A stretch of 13,935 nt of DNA from Desulfuromonadaceae bacterium (GTDB lineage Bacteria; Desulfobacterota; Desulfuromonadia; Desulfuromonadales; Geopsychrobacteraceae): NCBI GenBank assembly GCA_016744555.1, contig JADGED010000049.1, forward strand, positions 1 to 13,935. The letters are read 5' to 3'. The notes beneath the pieces are model-generated. The model searched no databases and was not told the origin of the DNA. It saw only the letters and a list, made by a program, of their open reading frames with translations. The position numbers were made by a program, and so were the translations under genes. How positions within the stretch are numbered: the first letter of the stretch is position 1; each line of letters starts with the position of its first letter. This document shows, piece after piece, positions 1 to 6,410 of the stretch.

Positions 1-1066
1 GCTCCATACTGGCCGTAGCCGTAATGATCAGGTTGCCCTCGACATCCGTCTGTATCTACGTGACGAAATTGATATCATCAGTGACTTTCTTGGCAACCTT
101 GAAGCATCAATGATTGAGCAAGCTGAGAACAACCTTGATGTCATCATGCCGGGTTTTACCCATTTGCAAACGGCACAACCAGTACTCTACAGTCATCACA
201 TGCTCGCCTATCGGGAAATGATTGCCCGTGATCGCAGTCGGCTACAGGATTTACGTGCCCGGTTCAACGTCTTACCACTTGGCGCCGGAGCATTAGCCGG
301 AACTACATTCCCGATTGATCGTGAGTGGGTTGCCGACAAACTTGGTTTTGACGGCGTTACCAGAAACAGCCTCGACAGCGTTTCTGACCGCGATTTTGCC
401 ATCGAGTTCTGTAGCTTTTCCGCTATTTTAATGATGCATTTGTCACGCTTAGCCGAAGAATTAATCCTCTGGTCCAGTGCTAATTTTAACTTCATTGAGC
501 TCTCAGATGGATTCTGCACCGGCAGTTCGATCATGCCACAAAAAAAGAACCCCGATGTTCCAGAATTGGTCCGGGGAAAAACCGGCAGAATTTACGGCAA
601 TTTAATCTCCTTGCTCACCCTGATGAAATCATTGCCGCTAGCATATAATAAAGATATGCAAGAGGACAAAGAGCCCCTGTTTGATTCTATCGATACGGTC
701 AAAGGTAGCTTGAAAATCTTTGTCGACATGATTGCCGAAATGTCAGTTAATGCTGAGAGCATGCGCCTTGCCGCAGCATATGGTTTCTCTACCGCTACCG
801 ACGTTGCCGATTACTGTGTCCGTAAAGGTCTACCGTTCCGCCAAGCCCACGAAGTCGTCGGTAAAACGGTGCGCTACTGTGTTGAAAATGACAAAGACAT
901 TCCCGAGTTAACACTAGATGAGTTTAAGCAATTCTCACCCCTCATCGAAGCCGACATTTATGATTTTGTCACTTTGGAAGCCTCTGTCAACGCCCGTCAA
1001 GCTACCGGTGGCACTGCCCGCTCAGCAGTAGAACGAGAATTAGCTCGTTTAAAAGCGAAGGCTTAA
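1..1066 (+). CDS. argH: Argininosuccinate lyase, 5'-truncated by the window edge
   Basis: Catalyses the last step of arginine synthesis, splitting argininosuccinate into arginine and fumarate in the cytoplasm. The reading frame is open from base 2, well upstream of the first internal ATG at 110, and begins with LHTGRSRNDQVALDIR, the conserved substrate-binding segment of the fumarase/aspartase superfamily. The flexible catalytic-serine loop GSSIMPQKKNPD is at 521-556. About 354 residues are visible; family members are about 460 long, so roughly 105 N-terminal residues lie outside the window. It ends with TAA at 1064-1066. The next gene starts only three bases later with its ribosome site inside the argH end, so the two are surely co-transcribed. 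I see no broken frame or missing active-site segment in the visible part. The identification is secure. Confidence 0.97.
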   Translation, partial: LHTGRSRNDQVALDIRLYLRDEIDIISDFLGNLEASMIEQAENNLDVIMPGFTHLQTAQPVLYSHHMLAYREMIARDRSRLQDLRARFNVLPLGAGALAGTTFPIDREWVADKLGFDGVTRNSLDSVSDRDFAIEFCSFSAILMMHLSRLAEELILWSSANFNFIELSDGFCTGSSIMPQKKNPDVPELVRGKTGRIYGNLISLLTLMKSLPLAYNKDMQEDKEPLFDSIDTVKGSLKIFVDMIAEMSVNAESMRLAAAYGFSTATDVADYCVRKGLPFRQAHEVVGKTVRYCVENDKDIPELTLDEFKQFSPLIEADIYDFVTLEASVNARQATGGTARSAVERELARLKAKA

Positions 1067-1069
1067 CCG

Positions 1070-1198
1070 ATGCAGGCGAATAAACTATTACTCCTGGTCA
1101 TTATTTGTTTGGCACTTAGTGCCTGCGGCAAAAAAGGTCCAGTTAAACCAATTGATACAACTTTAAACGCTACGGAACAAACCGCAGTTACTAAGTAA
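1070..1198 (+). CDS. Small LptM/YifL-like lipoprotein (42 aa)
   Basis: Encodes 42 residues: a basic start MQANK, a hydrophobic stretch, and the lipobox LSAC at residues 16-19 followed by GKKGPVKP. The C-G-x-K-G-P sequence just after the lipidated cysteine is the hallmark of the YifL/LptM family of tiny outer-membrane lipoproteins. In E. coli LptM assists the LPS translocon LptD; that role is only an analogy here. The start ATG at 1070 is preceded by GAAGG at 1057-1061, eight bases away and inside the end of argH. A lipoprotein of this kind directly after argH is, as I recall, common in Geobacter relatives. The mature peptide is only about 24 residues with no domain beyond the motif. Too short for many gene finders, but lipobox, ribosome site and position make it convincing. 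Confidence 0.82.
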   Translation: MQANKLLLLVIICLALSACGKKGPVKPIDTTLNATEQTAVTK

Positions 1199-1240
1199 CC
1201 GGAAAATTGTTCCAATTTAATTCTGCCGATTATCGCAGCA

Positions 1241-1247
1241 GGGAGGT
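1241..1247 (+). promoter_or_regulatory. Ribosome binding site of dapA
   Basis: GGGAGGT lies five bases upstream of the ATG at 1252. It fixes the dapA start there rather than at an in-frame ATG at 1207, which would add 15 residues unlike any DapA N-terminus. Confidence 0.85.
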
Positions 1248-1251
1248 AAGT

Positions 1252-2130
1252 ATGTTTACAGGATCTATGGTAGCCATCATTACACCATTTGATTCCCAAG
1301 GTAATTTTGATGCCGAAAGCTACCGTCAGCTAATCGAATTTCAAATCGAAAACGGTACCGACGTCATTGTCCCTTGTGGCACCACTGGTGAATCAACCAC
1401 ATTGACCCATAAAGAGCACGATCTGGTAGTTAGAACCTGCATCGAGCAGGTCAATAAGCGGGTTCCAGTTCTGGCTGGCACCGGCTCAAACTCAACCGCT
1501 GAAGCGATTGAGATCTCAAAACATGCCAAAGAGATTGGCGCTGATGGCCTATTATTGGTTGCTCCATACTACAACAAACCTTCGCAAGAGGGCATTTATC
1601 AACACTACAAAGCTCTTGCTGCCGCAGTTGCCTTACCACAAGTACTGTATAATGTTCCGGGTCGCACTAGCATGAATGTTACTGCCGCTACAACAATTAG
1701 ACTGGCAGAAATTGATAACATTGTCGCCATCAAAGAAGCATCAGGTGATGTCACTCAGGCGAGCGAAATCATTGCCAGAGCTGGTGATAAAATTGATGTA
1801 ATTTCAGGTGACGATTTTCTCACTTTGCCGTTAATGGCTTGTGGTGCAAAAGGGGTAATCTCAGTAACCGCCAACATCATGCCAAAGCAAGTTAAGGCAA
1901 TGGTACTAGCAATTCAAGAAAACCGCTGGGAAGATGCGAAAGCATTGCACCTACAGTTACTGGATCTACACCAAGCGATGTTTATCGAGGCGAATCCCGT
2001 TCCAGCCAAAACTAGTGCTGCATTAATGGGCAAGTGCCGCGCCGATGTTCGCCTACCGTTGGTACCAATGCAAGCCGACACAATGGAAAAGCTCCAGTCA
2101 GTTTTGCGGCAACATGGCTTAATAAAATAA
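1252..2130 (+). CDS. dapA: 4-hydroxy-tetrahydrodipicolinate synthase
   Basis: Condenses pyruvate with aspartate semialdehyde, the committed step of the diaminopimelate/lysine pathway; a cytoplasmic TIM-barrel aldolase. The product is 292 residues, the normal family length. All classical active-site residues fall at the E. coli numbers: Thr44 and Thr45 in CGTTGES, Tyr107 in PYYNKP, Tyr133 and Arg138 in LYNVPGRTS, and the Schiff-base Lys161 in IVAIKEASGD. The start at 1252 gives the expected N-terminus MFTGSMVAIITPF and has a strong GGGAGGT five bases upstream. It lies 53 bases after the LptM-like gene and 88 bases before dapB, in one orientation, consistent with a biosynthetic operon. lysA, which I recall lying just upstream in some Geobacter genomes, is not present here. 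Confidence 0.98.
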   Translation: MFTGSMVAIITPFDSQGNFDAESYRQLIEFQIENGTDVIVPCGTTGESTTLTHKEHDLVVRTCIEQVNKRVPVLAGTGSNSTAEAIEISKHAKEIGADGLLLVAPYYNKPSQEGIYQHYKALAAAVALPQVLYNVPGRTSMNVTAATTIRLAEIDNIVAIKEASGDVTQASEIIARAGDKIDVISGDDFLTLPLMACGAKGVISVTANIMPKQVKAMVLAIQENRWEDAKALHLQLLDLHQAMFIEANPVPAKTSAALMGKCRADVRLPLVPMQADTMEKLQSVLRQHGLIK

Positions 2131-2140
2131 TTAACAATTA

Positions 2141-2175
2141 TCACTCCGGTACTTTTTAAACTAGTACCGGTGTGA
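2141..2175 (+). other. Hairpin in the dapA-dapB spacer
   Basis: Inverted repeat TCACTCCGGTACT (2141-2153) against AGTACCGGTGTGA (2163-2175), 13 positions with one T-T mismatch and a 9-base loop. It begins about ten bases after the dapA stop and ends 43 bases before the dapB ATG. No T-tract follows, so it does not look like a normal intrinsic terminator. It could be a processing or mRNA-stability element, or a partial attenuator; which one is not visible from sequence. Confidence 0.6.
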
Positions 2176-2218
2176 ACTTAGCGGAACAACTAGGTTTTGT
2201 AGGTAAAGGATTAGAAAC

Positions 2219-3019
2219 ATGAAAGTAGCAATTATCGGCGCTGCCGGACGCATGGGTACCCATCTTATTAATGCTGTAGTGGCTGCAGAGGGGATGGAAC
2301 TAAGTGGTGCCACCGAACGCCCTGACCATCCACAAATTGGCCTCGATGCTGGGTTAACTGCTGGGGTTGGTGAGCTGGGAGTCAAGATCAGCGATGACCT
2401 TGAAGCGGTCATGCTCAAAGCCGATGTCTTAATCGACTTTACCTTTCCAGAAGTTACCCTTAAAAACCTTGAGATCTGTGCCAAGCTAGGAAAAATGATT
2501 GTTAGTGGATCAACCGGATTCACCCCTGAGCAAAGGCAGCAAGCAGAAATGTATGCTGAAAAGATTCCGGTAGTTCTGGCTCCAAACATGAGTGTTGGGG
2601 TTAATGCCTGCTTTAAACTACTGAAAGAAGCGGCAAAAATTCTTGGTGATGATTTTGATGTTGAAGTGGTAGAGATGCATCACAATCAAAAGAAGGATTC
2701 CCCTTCAGGGACGGCAGTCCGTATGGGTGAAGTCGTTGCTGAGGCACTAGACCGCGACTACAATGAAGTTGCTGAATTCCATCGCGAAGGGATGTGCGGG
2801 GCACGGACAAAAACTGAGATTGGCATGCAAACCGTCCGTGGCGGTGACATTGTCGGTGAACATACTGTCTACTTTATCGGTATGGGCGAGCGGATTGAAA
2901 TCAGCCACCGTGCCATGAGCCGCGACATGTTCGCCCGTGGTGCGGTACGCGCCTGCCAATGGCTACAAAACACCAAACCAGGTATATACGATATGCAGGA
3001 TGTTTTAGGCTTAAGCTAA
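2219..3019 (+). CDS. dapB: 4-hydroxy-tetrahydrodipicolinate reductase
   Basis: Reduces the DapA product to tetrahydrodipicolinate with NAD(P)H. The product is 266 residues, typical for the family. An N-terminal Rossmann fold carries GAAGRMG (residues 7-13). The C-terminal catalytic/substrate segment HHNQKKDSPSGTA begins at residue 154, placing His154 and Lys158 at the equivalents of E. coli His159 and Lys163. GSTGFTPEQ (97-105) and APNMSVGVN (121-129) are also family-typical. AAAGGA at 2205-2210, eight bases from the ATG, supports the start. It is the middle enzyme of the dapA-dapB-dapL set; its product is the direct substrate of DapL encoded just downstream. Identification is secure. Confidence 0.98.
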   Translation: MKVAIIGAAGRMGTHLINAVVAAEGMELSGATERPDHPQIGLDAGLTAGVGELGVKISDDLEAVMLKADVLIDFTFPEVTLKNLEICAKLGKMIVSGSTGFTPEQRQQAEMYAEKIPVVLAPNMSVGVNACFKLLKEAAKILGDDFDVEVVEMHHNQKKDSPSGTAVRMGEVVAEALDRDYNEVAEFHREGMCGARTKTEIGMQTVRGGDIVGEHTVYFIGMGERIEISHRAMSRDMFARGAVRACQWLQNTKPGIYDMQDVLGLS

Positions 3020-3053
3020 AACCTCCTTGCTCAATTAAAATAGATAACTCGAC

Positions 3054-3059
3054 AGGAGG
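3054..3059 (+). promoter_or_regulatory. Strong ribosome binding site of the entericidin-like gene
   Basis: A perfect AGGAGG sits five bases upstream of the ATG at 3065 and is the main evidence that the tiny frame behind it is translated. CCTCCT at 3022-3027, right after the dapB stop, is exactly complementary and could mask the site in the mRNA. Confidence 0.75.
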
Positions 3060-3064
3060 ATAAA

Positions 3065-3190
3065 ATGAAAAAGAAACTGTTACTGCTACTACTGTTAACG
3101 ACATTAATCCTTTCTGGCTGTGGCATGGTCAATGGAATCGGCCGTGATTTTGAACAATTTGGCAATTGGCTGCAAAGAAATTCAGACTAA
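3065..3190 (+). CDS. Entericidin-like small lipoprotein (41 aa)
   Basis: Encodes 41 residues: a basic start MKKK, an almost pure leucine hydrophobic stretch, lipobox LSGC at residues 16-19, and a short mature part GMVNGIGRDFEQFGNWLQ. The spacing of glycines, acidic residues and the final amphipathic helix resembles the EcnA/EcnB entericidin family (cysteine, then x-V-x-G-x-G-x-D-x-x-x-x-G). In enterobacteria these are toxin/antidote-like envelope lipoproteins; many homologues elsewhere have no known function, so only the family resemblance is claimed. Two charged-to-aromatic changes (Phe29, Trp36) distinguish it from the usual sequence. It has a perfect AGGAGG and lies 45 bases after dapB and 61 bases before dapL, in the same direction. 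Too short for many gene finders. Confidence 0.8.
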   Translation: MKKKLLLLLLLTTLILSGCGMVNGIGRDFEQFGNWLQRNSD

Positions 3191-3251
3191 TAGACCAGAC
3201 CTGTCGCTCCAATAACTAGCTTTTACTTATTTGACTACAAGGAAAAATAAC

Positions 3252-4487
3252 ATGGCACGTATCAACGATCATTATCTCAAACTTCAAGCCGGCTACTTAT
3301 TTCCAGAAATCAGCCGCCGTATTAATGAATTCACCAGCGCTAACCCTGAGGCAGCAGTAATTCGACTTGGTATAGGTGACGTTACCGAGCCACTACCACC
3401 AGTTATCCTTAAAGCCTTCCATGATGGAGTTGATGAGCAAGCAAATAGCGCTTCATTCCACGGTTATGGTCCCGAGCAAGGTTACCAATGGTTATCAGAG
3501 ATCATTATTGACAAAGCCTACAAGCCACTTGGCGTTGATCTTAAGGCTAGTGAAGTATTTATCTCTGACGGTTCCAAATGCGACTGCGCAAACATTCTCG
3601 ACATTTTTGCTCTCGATAATGTCGTTGCTATTGGTGACCCAGTCTACCCGGTTTACAACGACACCAACGTAATGGTTGGCCGTACTGGTGAAGCGGATGA
3701 TAAGGGCTACTACCAAGGTATTGTTTACATGCCATTTACGGCAGAAAACAACTTCATGCCAGCACTACCAACAGAAAAAGTAGATATTATCTATCTCTGC
3801 TTCCCGAATAACCCTACCGGTACTGTTGCGAGTAAAACTGAGCTAAAAAAATGGGTAGATTACGCCCTTGCTAACGATGCAATCATTTTCTTTGATGCAG
3901 CCTACGAAGCATTTATTACCGAGGCCGACATCCCCCACTCTATCTATGAAGTTGAAGGGGCAGAAAAATGTGCAATCGAATTCCGCTCTTTTTCTAAAAC
4001 AGCAGGCTTCACTGGCATCCGCTGCGCCTTAACTGTAGTTCCAGAAGCATTGATGGGAACCACCGAAGCTGGTGAAAAATACAGCTTTAACCAGTTATGG
4101 AATCGCCGCCAATGCACCAAATTTAATGGTGTGTCCTATCCGGTTCAAAAAGCTGCTGCCGCCGTATATAGCGACGAAGGTTGGGAGCAAACCAAGACAA
4201 TTATCGATTTCTACATGGAAAATGCACGCATTATCCGTGAAGGTCTTACTGCGGCAGGAATCACCTGTTACGGTGGCGTTAATGCCCCTTATATCTGGCT
4301 CCAAACTCCAGAAGGGATGAGCAGCTGGGAATTCTTTGACAAGCTCCTCAACGAGTGCCACGTTGTTGGCACCCCTGGCAGCGGCTTTGGCCCTAGCGGT
4401 GAAGGTTACTTCCGCCTATCAGCATTCGGCAACCGCAAAAATGTTGAAACTGCTGTAGAGCGTATCAAGGAAAAATGGGGTAAATAG
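3252..4487 (+). CDS. dapL: LL-diaminopimelate aminotransferase
   Basis: Converts tetrahydrodipicolinate directly to LL-diaminopimelate with glutamate as amino donor, bypassing the acylated DapD/ArgD/DapE steps; a PLP fold-type I enzyme of the cytoplasm. The product is 411 residues, the usual DapL length. The N-terminus MARINDHYLKLQAGYLFPEI and the phrase SDGSKCD (106-112) are DapL-specific. PLP contacts are CFPNNPTGT (183-191, Asn187), FFDAAYEAF (213-221, Asp215) and the Schiff-base Lys249 in FRSFSKTAGFTGIR. The start at 3252 follows AAGGA (3239-3243) by eight bases and matches the family N-terminus; an extension from 3231 would add seven residues with no support. It closes the biosynthetic cluster and is followed at once by a strong hairpin. 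Confidence 0.97.
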   Translation: MARINDHYLKLQAGYLFPEISRRINEFTSANPEAAVIRLGIGDVTEPLPPVILKAFHDGVDEQANSASFHGYGPEQGYQWLSEIIIDKAYKPLGVDLKASEVFISDGSKCDCANILDIFALDNVVAIGDPVYPVYNDTNVMVGRTGEADDKGYYQGIVYMPFTAENNFMPALPTEKVDIIYLCFPNNPTGTVASKTELKKWVDYALANDAIIFFDAAYEAFITEADIPHSIYEVEGAEKCAIEFRSFSKTAGFTGIRCALTVVPEALMGTTEAGEKYSFNQLWNRRQCTKFNGVSYPVQKAAAAVYSDEGWEQTKTIIDFYMENARIIREGLTAAGITCYGGVNAPYIWLQTPEGMSSWEFFDKLLNECHVVGTPGSGFGPSGEGYFRLSAFGNRKNVETAVERIKEKWGK

Positions 4488-4493
4488 TGCTAT

Positions 4494-4529
4494 AACAGGG
4501 GCCGTCGATACCTAGCGACTGCCCCTGTT
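4494..4529 (+). terminator. Hairpin terminator after dapL
   Basis: AACAGGGGC (4494-4502) pairs perfectly with GCCCCTGTT (4521-4529). After one C/T mismatch the stem continues with GTCG (4504-4507) against CGAC (4516-4519), leaving an 8-base loop. It begins seven bases after the dapL stop. The downstream tract (TCTACT) is only weakly T-rich, so termination strength is uncertain, but position and stability fit the end of the argH-dapL unit. Confidence 0.75.
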
Positions 4530-4628
4530 TCTACTAATGCAGCCCCACCAACATTCTAAACTGCACCACGAATTAATGATCAAAAAGCTTATCACCTAAA
4601 TATTTTGCGACACAAGATAGGGTTACAG

Positions 4629-6347
4629 ATGAAAATGATTATTCGATTAAGTTTATTGTTGCTCCTTTGCTCACCCTTTGTGGCATTGGCCGAAATACCG
4701 GAACAAGTAAAAAGTGACTTTTCCCCCATCAGTGGCACCGTTATAATGCCCATTGGAGATGAGTTTTTGGTCGATTTGGATGCTTCCAATAATCTTAAAG
4801 AGGGAGACATTTTAACCTTAATCATGGCAGGTGAAAGAATCATCCATCCGGTAACCAAAGAACTAATTGGATCTCTGGAGCGCGCAAAAGGCTACCTACA
4901 AGTAACCAAAGTAAAATCTGGCTACTCTTATGCAAAACCAATCGGTTCAACCCTTGCCCCAGAAAATGGCGCTCAGGTTAAACGCTTTGTCGAAGTAACC
5001 ACCGCTTTCCAAAGTAGCAAAACCAATAGCAAGCTAGCTGAAGAGCTCAAGATTGCGATACCTCACTTAGCTTGGGTTGATAGCGCGGAACAAGAGAGTG
5101 CAGAGCTGCTGTTCTCTTTACATAACAATAAACTTGCTGTAACCAATAGTTCTGGCGCTGAATTAAAATCTTACCAATACAGCGACGGTCAACTTTTGCC
5201 ACCAGCTTCTGGGATACAACAAGCGGACAGTTTCTTAACTGGTGACCTAATACAAAAAAACAAAAGTCTAGCAAATCAAGCTATTGATAGCCTTGCCTCC
5301 TCTGTTGGGCTGGGGGGCAAAGACAAACGCTTAGAAAACCCTGGGATTACGCAACTGCAGCAGACTCAAGATGGAGTTTGGACCGGACCTAACCTTGGTG
5401 GCAACCCAGTTGGTATTGCCACAGCAGATTTTGATGGTGATGGCTTACAAGAAATTGCCGTTGCCATGGAAGATAAACTGCAAATTTTCCGTTATTCCGA
5501 GAACAAACTTAATCCAATTGCAGTAGTTAAGTTTAAAACTGCGATCCATTTGCTCAGCCTCGATGCAATTGATACAGACAACAACGGCAAGGCCGAACTC
5601 TATCTCAATGCCAACAGTGGAACGAACCTTAGCTCGCAAGTTGTTGAGGTTATAGGTGGCATCTACCAAAACACAAAAAACAACGTGCCATGGTTTTTCC
5701 GGGTTGTCGACTTGGCAGAACAAGGTCGCACTCTACTGGCACAGCGCATGGGTGATGCGGAAAACCATTTTAACGGTAATGCATTTCAAGTTTTACGTTC
5801 AGGCAGTGAACTAAAGCGTGGTAGTGATTTTGTTCTTCCAGCAAAATCTAATTTATTCAGCTTTACCCAATTCCGTAGCAACAACAATGACCTTCTCTAC
5901 GCTTCAGTCGCTACTAACGACTACTTAAATGTAGTAACTTCACAAGGAAAAAGATTGTGGAAATCCAGCGATAACTTTGGAGGTAGCGAAGTATTTTTCT
6001 ACAATGAAGATAACACCCGGTCCGAATTGATCCAACCAGTTTTCATCCAACAACGGCTACTAACCTTGCCTACAGGTGAAATTCTAAGTGCCCGTAATGA
6101 TGGCAGCAGATTATTTAAACGCCTTCCAGACTTTGACAAAAGCCACGTTGTTGCTCTCAAGTGGGATGGTGTAAATTTACAAGAAAGCTGGAAGACTACA
6201 GATCAAGCTGGATATTTAGCCGATTTCAATATTGCCGACGCCGATAACGACGGCAATCCTGAATTGGTTATGGTGGTAAAGTTTTCACATAAATCGATCA
6301 TGCAAAAAGGTCGTTCAAATATTTTGATTTACGAATTAAATCAGTAA
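4629..6347 (+). CDS. Secreted FG-GAP/VCBS repeat protein with FlgT-C-like N-terminus
   Basis: The product has 572 residues. A Sec signal peptide (MKMIIRLSLLLLLCSPFVALA) is probably cut after ALA at residue 21. Residues about 34-105 (GTVIMPIGDEFLVDLDASNN, LKEGDILTL, HPVTKELIGSLE) resemble the C-terminal domain of the flagellar protein FlgT and similar beta-barrel modules. Calcium-loop repeats of the FG-GAP/VCBS type follow: DFDGDGLQEIAV (267-278), DTDNNGKAEL (315-324) and DADNDGNPEL (537-546), which suggest a beta-propeller. Binding or surface-scaffold roles are usual for such folds; the partner is unknown. The ATG at 4629 is preferred because TAGGGT lies about six bases upstream and it gives a clean signal peptide; a TTG at 4605 would add eight residues. 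Isolated between two hairpins, so probably monocistronic. Lipid attachment is unlikely: Cys14 lies inside the hydrophobic core without a proper lipobox. Confidence 0.85.
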   Translation: MKMIIRLSLLLLLCSPFVALAEIPEQVKSDFSPISGTVIMPIGDEFLVDLDASNNLKEGDILTLIMAGERIIHPVTKELIGSLERAKGYLQVTKVKSGYSYAKPIGSTLAPENGAQVKRFVEVTTAFQSSKTNSKLAEELKIAIPHLAWVDSAEQESAELLFSLHNNKLAVTNSSGAELKSYQYSDGQLLPPASGIQQADSFLTGDLIQKNKSLANQAIDSLASSVGLGGKDKRLENPGITQLQQTQDGVWTGPNLGGNPVGIATADFDGDGLQEIAVAMEDKLQIFRYSENKLNPIAVVKFKTAIHLLSLDAIDTDNNGKAELYLNANSGTNLSSQVVEVIGGIYQNTKNNVPWFFRVVDLAEQGRTLLAQRMGDAENHFNGNAFQVLRSGSELKRGSDFVLPAKSNLFSFTQFRSNNNDLLYASVATNDYLNVVTSQGKRLWKSSDNFGGSEVFFYNEDNTRSELIQPVFIQQRLLTLPTGEILSARNDGSRLFKRLPDFDKSHVVALKWDGVNLQESWKTTDQAGYLADFNIADADNDGNPELVMVVKFSHKSIMQKGRSNILIYELNQ

Positions 6348-6359
6348 ACTTCCCCTCAT

Positions 6360-6391
6360 GGTTCGCCCACAAAAACAAATGTGGGCGAACC
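6360..6391 (+). terminator. Perfect 12-bp hairpin between the VCBS gene and uup
   Basis: GGTTCGCCCACA (6360-6371) pairs without mismatch to TGTGGGCGAACC (6380-6391) around an A-rich 8-base loop. It starts 12 bases after the VCBS stop and ends 19 bases before the uup ATG. The tail TTAACT is not a proper T-tract. It most likely ends the upstream transcript, but its closeness to the uup start means it could also sit in the uup leader. Confidence 0.75.
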
Positions 6392-6410
6392 TTAACTAGC
6401 TAAGTTAGCA

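Noticed and set aside
1207..1251. An N-terminal extension of dapA from the ATG at 1207.
   Set aside because: The internal ATG at 1252 has a strong GGGAGGT and gives catalytic residues at the exact E. coli numbering.
2161..2589. A 142-codon open frame on the minus strand opposite the start of dapB.
   Set aside because: dapB has complete family motifs over the same bases; the antisense frame has no recognisable domain and no ribosome site that I can see.
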